A stretch of DNA of 12,790 bases from an uncultured Clostridia bacterium (GTDB taxonomy: Bacteria; Bacillota_A; Clostridia; TANB77; CAG-508), in assembly GCA_934130705.1 (NCBI GenBank), contig CAKOYL010000022.1:1-12790 (forward strand). Direction: 5' to 3'. This document shows, piece after piece, positions 5,980 through 11,849 of the stretch. A program made the position numbers and the translations under genes. Every line of letters begins with the position of its first letter. Positions within the stretch are counted from its first letter, which is position 1. A model generated the notes under the pieces. It had not been told where the DNA came from. It worked only from the letters and a program-made list of their open reading frames with translations, and did not search any database.

Positions 5980-6948
5980 ATGAGAAATTTAAGCCAAGAT
6001 GAAATTAATTTGATAAATAGTGATTTAGAGCCTTTTGAAACTTTAATAAAAAGAAACGGATGGATGAATGATATTTTTTTGTCAAAATATGTAGGAATTT
6101 CTATTGTTGCTGAAGAAGATTCCGTATTAGAAGGTGCAAATGGAGATACCTATTTACAAGGTGGTAAAGGCGGAAAAAGAATTGTTAGATTAAAGAATAG
6201 TATTCTAAAAGATGAGAGAAAAAGAGCAAGAACACTATATCATGAATTAGGACATGGGATTTTAGGATTAACGAGTAGCGATAGTAATATAGCTAATAGT
6301 GTATTAGAATCAATAGTACTAACTAAAAGACAGAATGCAAAGGAACTAAAAGAAGGTAATGACGTTTATTTAGATGGTTTAAAACTACTAGAGGAATATT
6401 TGGTTGAAAAATTTTCAATTGTAATGATGCAAAATGCTAAAGGTATTCCTGAACCTAAAAAAGAAAGATGGTACAATCCTGATATTTCAGGAAATTATAT
6501 AGTTTATGCTACTTTTGATTCAAATTACGGAATATTTGAGAGTTTGTGTGATAAATTTGTAGGGAAAACATATGGAAATTTAGCTAATTCAATAAAAGCT
6601 GGTCTATCCGAAGAATTTTTCACAGGTTTTTTTGAAAAATATGATAAAGTTGAATTAATGAGAATATTGGGTAATCTAGGGCATATTAAACGAGCCATAT
6701 ATGCTCATGCTGGTAAAAATCAATATCAATATAACCCTGAACAAATACATGAAATACTAGATAATACAAATGTGTTGATTGATAATATTCAAACAAGGTC
6801 ACAAAGTCATTGTATTAGTCCACAAGATGTTTTAGATGCAAGTAGAAATGTAGCGAATAATAATCCAGGAAGATTATCTAGTGGAGTAAAAAAATCACAA
6901 GGACTGTTTTCTAGAATATTTAATAGAAATAAAACTCAAGAAAAATAA
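5980..6948 (+). CDS. Putative zinc metallopeptidase with HELGH motif, unknown family
   Basis: This 322-residue soluble protein has no signal peptide. The zincin signature is LYHELGHGILG: H88 and H92 as zinc ligands and E89 as the base. About 47 residues later comes LEEYLVEKFS (E138/E139/E143), a plausible third ligand of the gluzincin type. The middle (about 150-260) has no recognisable motif. The last 20 residues (GLFSRIFNRNK) form a short basic amphipathic tail that could touch the membrane. A good AGGAG is 9 nt before the ATG. The gene is followed after 21 bp by a small gene with its own GAGG site, so the two form an operon closed by a terminator at 7411-7455. Substrate and role are unknown; a regulatory or interbacterial protease, or cargo of the mobile element, are possibilities only. 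Confidence 0.75.
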   Translation: MRNLSQDEINLINSDLEPFETLIKRNGWMNDIFLSKYVGISIVAEEDSVLEGANGDTYLQGGKGGKRIVRLKNSILKDERKRARTLYHELGHGILGLTSSDSNIANSVLESIVLTKRQNAKELKEGNDVYLDGLKLLEEYLVEKFSIVMMQNAKGIPEPKKERWYNPDISGNYIVYATFDSNYGIFESLCDKFVGKTYGNLANSIKAGLSEEFFTGFFEKYDKVELMRILGNLGHIKRAIYAHAGKNQYQYNPEQIHEILDNTNVLIDNIQTRSQSHCISPQDVLDASRNVANNNPGRLSSGVKKSQGLFSRIFNRNKTQEK

Positions 6949-6969
6949 ATATATTGAAATGAGGAAAAT

Positions 6970-7410
6970 ATGGAAGAATTAGGTCAAAGATTGGTAGAAG
7001 TTGAATGCGTGTTAAATAAAATGGATCAACAAAACATGGAAAAAATCCCCAAAGAATTTTGGGAGTTTATGAGTAATAATAAGGATATTAATTATAATTT
7101 TCAATATGATGATAGTAAAAGCATAACAGAGAATAATTTGCATATAGATACAATAGCTCTTTTGACATATATCAATATGAATTTTTTATTAGAGGGTAAA
7201 TCTAAGGAAGAAATGCTTTCTATTTTAAAAGAAGATGAAATAATTTCTGAAGAACAAAAACGAAAATTATATAATCCCGATAATATTTTTAAAAACAGAA
7301 TAGATAAACATATTGAACAGACTGGTGAAAATATAAAAATGATAGAGTACAAAGAATCTATATTTAATAAAATTATAGCAAAAATAAAAACATTTCTACA
7401 TATTAATTAA
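6970..7410 (+). CDS. Small helical protein of a YNPDNIFK-type family, partner of the metallopeptidase
   Basis: This 146-residue, acidic, mostly helical protein of unknown function starts MEELGQRLVEVECVLNKM. It has the pattern KIPKEFWEFM (44-53), a segment with NNLHIDTIALLTYINMNF and the motif YNPDNIFKN (about 100-108). This arrangement recalls a widespread family of small uncharacterised proteins of gut Firmicutes. After it come about 35 residues ending in an amphipathic, lysine-rich helix (SIFNKIIAKIKTFLHIN), similar in style to the tail of the upstream protein. The short 21-bp gap and shared terminator make it the operon partner of the HELGH protein, so it could be its regulator, inhibitor or substrate; none of these is shown by the sequence. 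Confidence 0.75.
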   Translation: MEELGQRLVEVECVLNKMDQQNMEKIPKEFWEFMSNNKDINYNFQYDDSKSITENNLHIDTIALLTYINMNFLLEGKSKEEMLSILKEDEIISEEQKRKLYNPDNIFKNRIDKHIEQTGENIKMIEYKESIFNKIIAKIKTFLHIN

Positions 7411-7455
7411 AAAATAAGCATAATACCTATTATAAAGTGTTATGCTTATTTTTTT
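7411..7455 (+). terminator. Terminator of the HELGH operon
   Basis: A 13-bp stem (7411-7423 with 7440-7452) ends in a run of T. It begins directly after the stop codon. Confidence 0.85.
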
Positions 7456-7495
7456 ATTTTAAATATTTTATATATGTATCATTTAAAATTGGCAT

Positions 7496-7535
7496 CCTAA
7501 ATCAATTATGGCAAATTCGCCATAATTGATTTAGG
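7496..7535. repeat. Perfect 17-bp palindrome at the truncated end of the ISLre2 relic
   Basis: 7496-7512 and 7519-7535 are exact inverted copies around the 6-nt loop AAATTC. The right arm is transposase coding sequence (NPKSIMA), the left arm its mirror image, and the reading frame stops inside the spacer-left arm junction. There is no T run, so it is not a terminator. Confidence 0.8.
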
Positions 7536-7994
7536 ATTATTGAGGATAATAGTATTAACAGCATCAATAAAATATGATTTAGGCTTGGTATTAAAAATAT
7601 GTAATAGATAATATTTTTCATGAGAGTCTGTAGTAATATAGTGAATAGCCTGCTTAAAGTGAAATTCACACAAGTAAAATTTTACTGAATTGTTAGTATC
7701 AATTCGTAATTCAGGAATACCAGATTTTATCCAAGAACCGCCATCAGCTAGGAGGCATATATTTTTGATTTTAGAGAAATCATACTTCATTGCAATGAAA
7801 TCTATAAACATAGGCCAAGCCTTAGAAGTACAGCAAGAAAATACAGAGCGATTAACTAATTGACGTCTATTTTTACTAATATCTTTTATATCTTCGAAAG
7901 TAGAGATAACAATAGATTTAGCAATATCTCTAGCTACATTAAATATTTTATTTTTTAGTACATTTATTAATTTTTGTGATATAATAGGTTTCAT
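7506..7994 (-). pseudogene. ISLre2 family (UPF0236) transposase, internally deleted and truncated
   Basis: 162 codons remain of a transposase usually near 450-500 residues. The N-terminus has an ordinary start region (MKPIISQKLINVLKNK, then DIAKSIVISTFEDI). It then jumps to KNRRQLVNRSVFS, which in relatives comes about 150 residues later, suggesting an in-frame internal deletion. The following ICLLADGGSWIKSG and KFYLCEFHFKQAI correspond to the conserved catalytic-region motifs of the family. The sequence ends abruptly in NNPKSIMANLP at an inverted duplication, so the C-terminal third is missing. Translation may still occur from ATG 7992-7994, but transposition activity is not expected. Confidence 0.8.
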
Positions 7995-7996
7995 AA

Positions 7997-8061
7997 GAAA
8001 GTCCTTTCTTTGATATTTATTTAGTCGTAATTATTATATCAAAGAACTTTCTTTTTGTATA
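7997..8061 (-). promoter_or_regulatory. ISLre2 promoter overlapping a fold-back that masks the ribosome binding site
   Basis: On the minus strand TATACA (8056-8061) and TATAAT (8033-8038) are 17 bp apart, so transcripts start near 8026. A long inverted repeat pairs 8036-8051 with 7997-8016 (10 bp plus 6 bp, with a 4-nt bulge that contains the AAGG of the ribosome binding site). The distal arm lies upstream of the start point, so only transcripts entering from outside contain both arms. Confidence 0.6.
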
Positions 8062-8099
8062 TTCCGAAAACATTTTACACTATTAGATTGTATCTAAAT

Positions 8100-8128
8100 T
8101 TGACAAGATTAACATAATGTGGTATACT
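8100..8128 (+). promoter_or_regulatory. Consensus promoter of the 66-residue gene
   Basis: TTGACA (8100-8105) and TATACT (8123-8128) are 17 bp apart. The transcript has a leader of about 118 nt with two small hairpins, CACTC/GAGTG (8178-8194) and GGTC/GACC (8230-8240), the second abutting the ribosome binding site. Confidence 0.7.
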
Positions 8129-8252
8129 GATGATAGATTAAGCAAGACTTAATTTTATATATAGTTATTTTCTTATTTCCACTCTTTTAAGGAGTGTTTG
8201 CATATATTATTAAACAAATTATTGAAAAAGGTCATTGACCAGGAGGAAAAAT

Positions 8253-8453
8253 ATGCACGAATCATATGAAAAATCTATGCAGAAATTTAAAGCAATGGAA
8301 AGCGGAGACATTATTGAGAAAACTGGCAGTTTGCAGGCGGCATACTTTTTAAGCATGTCACTGAAGTATAGCAATATCAACTTCAAAATTGAGCTTGAAA
8401 CTGCTGATGGTACTCCAGTAGGTAAGCCGATGGTGGTATTTTATAAGGATTAA
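8253..8453 (+). CDS. 66-residue soluble protein of unknown function
   Basis: The start is ATG 8253, because a perfect AGGAGG (8241-8246) lies 6 nt before it; an in-frame TTG at 8235 is upstream of that site and is not favoured. The protein MHESYEKSMQKF... has an amphipathic helical first half (to about residue 40) and a second half with two likely strands (FKIELETADGTPVGKPMVVFYKD). No known motif, signal peptide or membrane helix is seen. It has its own consensus promoter and a strong terminator, so it is a single-gene unit probably well expressed. Its base composition (codons such as CAG, GCG, AGC, CTG, CCG) is clearly less AT-rich than its neighbours, which suggests transfer from another genome. 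Confidence 0.7.
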   Translation: MHESYEKSMQKFKAMESGDIIEKTGSLQAAYFLSMSLKYSNINFKIELETADGTPVGKPMVVFYKD

Positions 8454-8460
8454 GTGTATA

Positions 8461-8507
8461 AAAATAAAGGGCAGTTGTTGGTTTTGCAATAGCTGCCCTT
8501 TATTTTT
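8461..8507 (+). terminator. Terminator of the 66-residue gene
   Basis: A GC-rich 14-bp stem, 8461-8474 with 8493-8506, is followed by T. The A run on the left also makes it usable from the other side. Confidence 0.85.
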
Positions 8508-8629
8508 TGTGGATATTTACTTAACCTTTTCTAATACACGTATTATATTTAGTATAGAACTAGAATTAAGGATAAACAATTTGCAACCAATGGTTTATTG
8601 CCAAATTTTCATTATTATTAGTTAATATA

Positions 8630-8658
8630 TATACAAAAATATATAGTTATGGTACAAT
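8630..8658 (+). promoter_or_regulatory. Likely promoter of the HAD operon
   Basis: TATACA (8630-8635) and TACAAT (8653-8658) have 17 bp spacing, about 20 bp before the ATG and just upstream of the GGGAGG site. The stretch 8511-8629 before it holds no gene or structure I can support. Confidence 0.45.
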
Positions 8659-8678
8659 AAAAAAAGGGAGGATTTTAA

Positions 8679-9179
8679 ATGAGTAAATTCATAGAAAAAG
8701 TAGAAAAAACTTGTAAAGAAAATCAAAAAGTAGCTATGTTTATTGATATGGATGGAACTATAGCTGTATATAACGTATACCCAGAAGACAAGGTAGCTGA
8801 AAAAATGGAAGAAGATTATGACAATGCAGAACCATTAAAAGATATTATAAAAACATTAGAAAAAATATCACAAATATCAAATATAGATTTGTATATATTG
8901 TCATTATCCAAAACGTCTAAATTAACAGAAAAAAAGAAAAAATGGCTAGAAAAAAATACGCCATTTATTCCCAAAAAAAACTGGTTAATAATTACTAAAG
9001 AAATAGGAGAGTACAACAAAGAAAATAGAGATATAATAAAGGCGAAAAAGATAGAGGAAAAAGGTGACCAATATAACCACTTGATTTTATTAGATGATGA
9101 CCATAAAGTACTTAGAGAGGCTCAAAAAAAATTAGGAAAGAATGCTGATGTTTATCATGTTTCGGCAGCTTTAATATAA
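8679..9179 (+). CDS. HAD-like phosphatase, possibly 5'-nucleotidase type
   Basis: A 166-residue cytoplasmic protein of the haloacid dehalogenase fold. Motif I is FIDMDGTIA, with D23 the nucleophile and D25 the acid/base. Motif II is LSLSKT (Ser75 or Ser77), a lysine-rich segment follows, and motif IV is LLDDDHKVL (D139-D141), which binds magnesium. The short length and small helical insert between motifs I and II resemble the NT5C-type 5'(3')-deoxyribonucleotidase group, but the substrate cannot be read from the sequence. GGGAGG precedes the ATG. The stop is 13 bp from the next gene, which shares the transcript, so it heads a three-gene operon with an envelope protein and a deacetylase. Confidence 0.85.
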   Translation: MSKFIEKVEKTCKENQKVAMFIDMDGTIAVYNVYPEDKVAEKMEEDYDNAEPLKDIIKTLEKISQISNIDLYILSLSKTSKLTEKKKKWLEKNTPFIPKKNWLIITKEIGEYNKENRDIIKAKKIEEKGDQYNHLILLDDDHKVLREAQKKLGKNADVYHVSAALI

Positions 9180-9192
9180 TGAGGAAAAGAAT

Positions 9193-9897
9193 ATGAAAAA
9201 TAAAGAAAAGAACTTAATAATAATATTAGGAGTTTTATGCATAACATTAGTAATAATTGCAGTAGTAATAGTTTCAAAAGTTTATCAAAATAAAATAGAA
9301 AGTAATAAACAAGCAGAATCTATAAAAGAGCAAGTATCAGCAATAACAACTGATAATGAAAAAAACACAACAAGACCAATAAATACAAATACGACCACGA
9401 CTAATACAAATACAACAAATAGTAATACAACATCAACAAACACTAACACAACATTTCAAAATACAACAAAAGAAAATACAACAACAAGTAGCGATACAAC
9501 TTCTAGTAGCTCAAATGCAATAACATCAAGTGAGACAGAAGATAGTGAAATTATAGGAAAATGGAATACACAAAAAGTTTCAGACCTAAAAGCAAATGAA
9601 ACATATGATAACCTAAAAGATTTATATGGAAGTTCATATTTGGAATTTGGAAGTTATTTACAACTTAATGATGATGGAACATTTGTTGATGCAATACAAC
9701 CAGTAACTAATGGTTCAACTTCAGCAGAAGGAAAGTACAAAATATTAAGAAGTTATAATAAACTTGGAGATTGTTATGTTGAATTAACATATTCAGATGG
9801 TAGAACAGAAATGCTTCAAAGAGTATATTACGATAATACAGAAACACCATACTTGACATTTAATTCAGGTGATTTAAGCTATATACTAAAAAAATAA
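9193..9897 (+). CDS. Membrane-anchored extracytoplasmic protein with Asn/Thr/Ser-rich linker
   Basis: This 234-residue protein has a basic N-terminus (MKNKEKN) and one membrane helix (about 8-28, signal anchor). A low-complexity linker follows at about 56-114, dominated by NTNTT/NTTS repeats. A compact C-terminal domain begins IGKWNTQKV (about 121) and contains LEFGSYLQLNDDGTF, EGKYKI and a YVELTYSDGR strand, ending SYILKK. The pattern GKW...L.L..DGTF...G.Y.I resembles small lipocalin-like or META-type beta-barrel domains of Firmicute envelope proteins; exact family uncertain. It is outside the cell membrane with the linker as a cell-wall spacer. GAGG precedes the ATG and the upstream gene is 13 bp away. 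Confidence 0.75.
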   Translation: MKNKEKNLIIILGVLCITLVIIAVVIVSKVYQNKIESNKQAESIKEQVSAITTDNEKNTTRPINTNTTTTNTNTTNSNTTSTNTNTTFQNTTKENTTTSSDTTSSSSNAITSSETEDSEIIGKWNTQKVSDLKANETYDNLKDLYGSSYLEFGSYLQLNDDGTFVDAIQPVTNGSTSAEGKYKILRSYNKLGDCYVELTYSDGRTEMLQRVYYDNTETPYLTFNSGDLSYILKK

Positions 9898-9905
9898 ATT
9901 CTAAA

Positions 9906-9934
9906 CCTATTTTAAAAACATATATTAAAATAGG
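9906..9934 (+). promoter_or_regulatory. Hairpin covering the ribosome binding site of the deacetylase gene
   Basis: A perfect 10-bp inverted repeat (CCTATTTTAA at 9906-9915, TTAAAATAGG at 9925-9934) has a 9-nt loop. Its right arm includes the AGG of the site AGGTGAT before ATG 9943. No T run follows, so it is not a terminator; it would damp translation of the last gene of the operon. Confidence 0.5.
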
Positions 9935-9942
9935 TGATATAA

Positions 9943-10731
9943 ATGAATAAAAATTTGAAAATTAAGCTATTATGTATGCTAATAATAGTAATCATATGTA
10001 TAACGATAGTAATTATTATTAGACTAAATAATTCTAAAACATGTGCAGTAGAACTATCAAAGAATAGTTCGCTATCAACAGAAATGATAGAAAAAGTAAC
10101 TAAAATAACTAAAAGTGAAGAAAAAGTAGCATATTTAACATTTGATGATGGTCCAACAACTTCAGTAACTCCAAAAATTCTAGATATATTAAAAGAAAAA
10201 GAGGTAAAAGCTACATTTTTTGTAATAGGTAAATATGTTGATAGACATCCAGAGATTGTAAAAAGGGAATATGAGGAAGGACATTACATAGCAAATCATG
10301 GATATGATCATAATAATTCTGTCTTATATAAAAGTAATGAAAGCTTTAGAAATGAAGTGGAAAAAACTGATGCTGCAATAGGAAAAGCAATAGGAATTGA
10401 TAATTATTGTTCACATATTTTTAGATTTCCGAATGGATTTATGTCTCCTTCTAATAAGGCAAGAAAAAAGGAAGTTTTAAAAGTTTTAGAAGAAATGCAA
10501 TATACATATGTTGATTGGAATTGCTTAAATAATGACTCTGTAAAAAAATATTCAAAACAAGAATTATTAAATAATTTGAAGAAAACATCAAGAAATAAAG
10601 GTTCACTAGTAGTTTTAATGCATGATACTAAAGATGTAAGCGATTCTTCTACAATTTTAAGAGAATCAATAGAATATTTAAAATCAGAAGGATATGAATT
10701 TAGAAATTTTTATAACTTATTAGAAGATTAA
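9943..10731 (+). CDS. Polysaccharide (peptidoglycan) deacetylase, NodB domain
   Basis: A 262-residue carbohydrate esterase family 4 enzyme that removes acetyl groups from N-acetylated sugars, most likely cell-wall GlcNAc or MurNAc. An N-terminal membrane helix (about 8-27) anchors it outside the membrane. The NodB domain (about 60-260) has every motif: TFDDG (D68 base, D69 metal), HGYDH (H119 and H123 metal ligands), RFPNG (R161), DWN (D191) and LMHD (H227). The short spacer between anchor and domain fits a PdaA/PgdA-like wall enzyme. It lies 45 bp after the Asn/Thr-rich protein gene in the same direction and ends at a terminator shared with rluA. The exact sugar substrate cannot be decided. 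Confidence 0.92.
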   Translation: MNKNLKIKLLCMLIIVIICITIVIIIRLNNSKTCAVELSKNSSLSTEMIEKVTKITKSEEKVAYLTFDDGPTTSVTPKILDILKEKEVKATFFVIGKYVDRHPEIVKREYEEGHYIANHGYDHNNSVLYKSNESFRNEVEKTDAAIGKAIGIDNYCSHIFRFPNGFMSPSNKARKKEVLKVLEEMQYTYVDWNCLNNDSVKKYSKQELLNNLKKTSRNKGSLVVLMHDTKDVSDSSTILRESIEYLKSEGYEFRNFYNLLED

Positions 10732-10741
10732 TAAAAATGAT

Positions 10742-10772
10742 AAAACAGTGACTAATTTAGAGTCACTGTTTT
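10742..10772. terminator. Bidirectional terminator between the deacetylase and the pseudouridine synthase
   Basis: A 12-bp perfect stem (10742-10753 with 10761-10772) has a 7-nt loop and T runs on both strands. The TAG stop of the minus-strand gene (10752-10754) lies at the loop, so the hairpin overlaps its last codons. Confidence 0.88.
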
Positions 10773-11606
10773 TCCATTTAAATAATTTAAAATACCACTA
10801 TCTGTTTTAAAATTAAAAGTTAATTTATATGCAGTAAGTTGTTGATACTTAAAACCAAATTGCTTATTAATAGAATTGATACCATATTTGCCATCACCAA
10901 TAATTGGATGACAAATATGGGCTAAATGAGCTCTAATTTGATGTGTTCTTCCAGTTTCTATTTCAATTTCTAATAAACAGGAATTATTTTTGTATTCTTT
11001 AAGTACAGTATATGAAGTAATAATTTTGCTATATCCTGTTTTAAAATCATCTGAAATATAGACAAGAGATTTTTTTGTATCTTTAAATAAATATGCTTCT
11101 AGTCTGGCTTTTTTTATTTTAGGTATTCCATATACTAGAGCTAAATACTTTTTTTGAATTTCGTGATTTTTAAATTTATCAAATAAAATATTTAAAACTT
11201 GTTCGTTTTTGGCAAATAAAACAAGACCATTAGTATTTCTATCTAATCTGTGACATGGCATTGGTAGAAAGGCATTATTAGCAAATTTATTATGAACAAT
11301 TGTAGTAAGACTATTATCACCAGTAACTTCCAAAGCGGCAGGCTTATTTATAATCAATATATTATCATCTTCAAATACAACGTTTAAAGTTTGTTCAGGA
11401 CAAAGAAATGAATCAGAAATAAACACCTGAATTTCATTTCCCTCATATATGTTACAATCCTTATGTATTCTTTTACCATCTATTTTTATATCTTTTTGAC
11501 GCAAAGCTTTGTATAGCATATTTGGAGAAAGTTTTGGGAAACTATCTAATATGAACTTAGTTAATTTTTTGTTATCATATTTTTGTGGTACTATTAATTT
11601 TTTCAT
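10752..11606 (-). CDS. RluA family pseudouridine synthase
   Basis: This 284-residue cytoplasmic enzyme converts uridines in rRNA or tRNA to pseudouridine. It has an N-terminal S4-like RNA-binding region (about 12-62: KLTKFILDSF...KALRQKDIKIDGKRI). The catalytic domain contains INKPAALEVTG, HRLDRNTNG with catalytic D122, KKYLALVYG and the RluA signature ETGRTHQIRAHLA followed by HPIIGDGKYG. The start is ATG 11604-11606 (MKKLIVPQKY), because AGAGG lies 8 nt before it. An earlier in-frame ATG at 11729 would only add 41 hydrophobic residues read from AT-rich promoter DNA. Which uridine it modifies is not evident. It converges on the deacetylase gene and shares its terminator. Confidence 0.93.
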   Translation of the reverse strand: MKKLIVPQKYDNKKLTKFILDSFPKLSPNMLYKALRQKDIKIDGKRIHKDCNIYEGNEIQVFISDSFLCPEQTLNVVFEDDNILIINKPAALEVTGDNSLTTIVHNKFANNAFLPMPCHRLDRNTNGLVLFAKNEQVLNILFDKFKNHEIQKKYLALVYGIPKIKKARLEAYLFKDTKKSLVYISDDFKTGYSKIITSYTVLKEYKNNSCLLEIEIETGRTHQIRAHLAHICHPIIGDGKYGINSINKQFGFKYQQLTAYKLTFNFKTDSGILNYLNGKTVTLN

Positions 11607-11634
11607 AATCAAAACCTCTTTTATAATATATTTA

Positions 11635-11663
11635 AGAATATCATATTTTACAAGATTCTTCAA
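11635..11663 (-). promoter_or_regulatory. Promoter of the pseudouridine synthase gene
   Basis: On the minus strand TTGAAG (11658-11663) and TATTCT (11635-11640) are 17 bp apart, 29 bp before the chosen ATG. The position inside the longer upstream reading frame supports the shorter start. From 11664 to 11722 the plus strand is a nearly pure A/G tract without a gene. Confidence 0.65.
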
Positions 11664-11796
11664 TGAAAAATATAGAAAAAAAGAGAAAAAATGAATAAAA
11701 AGAAATAAAAAAGAGAAAAATATAAGCAAATCACCTATAAAAAAAGGCTTAAAAAGCTTAAATATGGTTGAAAAGAGCTAAGCAAGGATATAAAAT

Positions 11797-11825
11797 TTGC
11801 AAAAATATCATTATTATGGTATAAT
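11797..11825 (+). promoter_or_regulatory. Promoter of the M23 peptidase gene
   Basis: TTGCAA (11797-11802) and TATAAT (11820-11825) are separated by 17 bp. Transcription would start near 11832, only about 15-20 nt before the ribosome binding site AAGGAG (11843-11848). Confidence 0.75.
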
Positions 11826-11849
11826 AGTACTTGTCGCGTAAAAAGGAGA

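Larger units (their letters stand above)
7496..8080. mobile_element. Deleted ISLre2-type insertion sequence
   Basis: It holds a transposase relic reading leftwards. The presumed intact end is near 8080 (minus strand GTGTAAAATGTTTTCGG); the other end is lost at the palindrome at 7496-7535. The outer boundary is inferred from the sequence style and is uncertain. Confidence 0.5.

Noticed and set aside
8235..8252. TTG start for the 66-residue gene giving six more residues.
   Set aside because: The perfect AGGAGG lies downstream of that TTG and at the ideal distance from ATG 8253.
9370..9540. Short ACA/AAT tandem codons as a CRISPR or regulatory repeat.
   Set aside because: The repeats stay in frame and encode the Asn/Thr linker of the envelope protein; there are no regular spacers.
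11664..11722. 59-nt nearly pure A/G tract on the plus strand as an origin or special structure.
   Set aside because: The base bias is ordinary for an intergenic region of such an AT-rich genome and no DnaA boxes or repeats accompany it.
10752..11729. Longer version of the pseudouridine synthase starting at 11729.
   Set aside because: The extra 41 residues are a Phe/Leu/Ile-rich readout of AT-rich DNA overlapping a good promoter, and the ribosome binding site belongs to ATG 11606.
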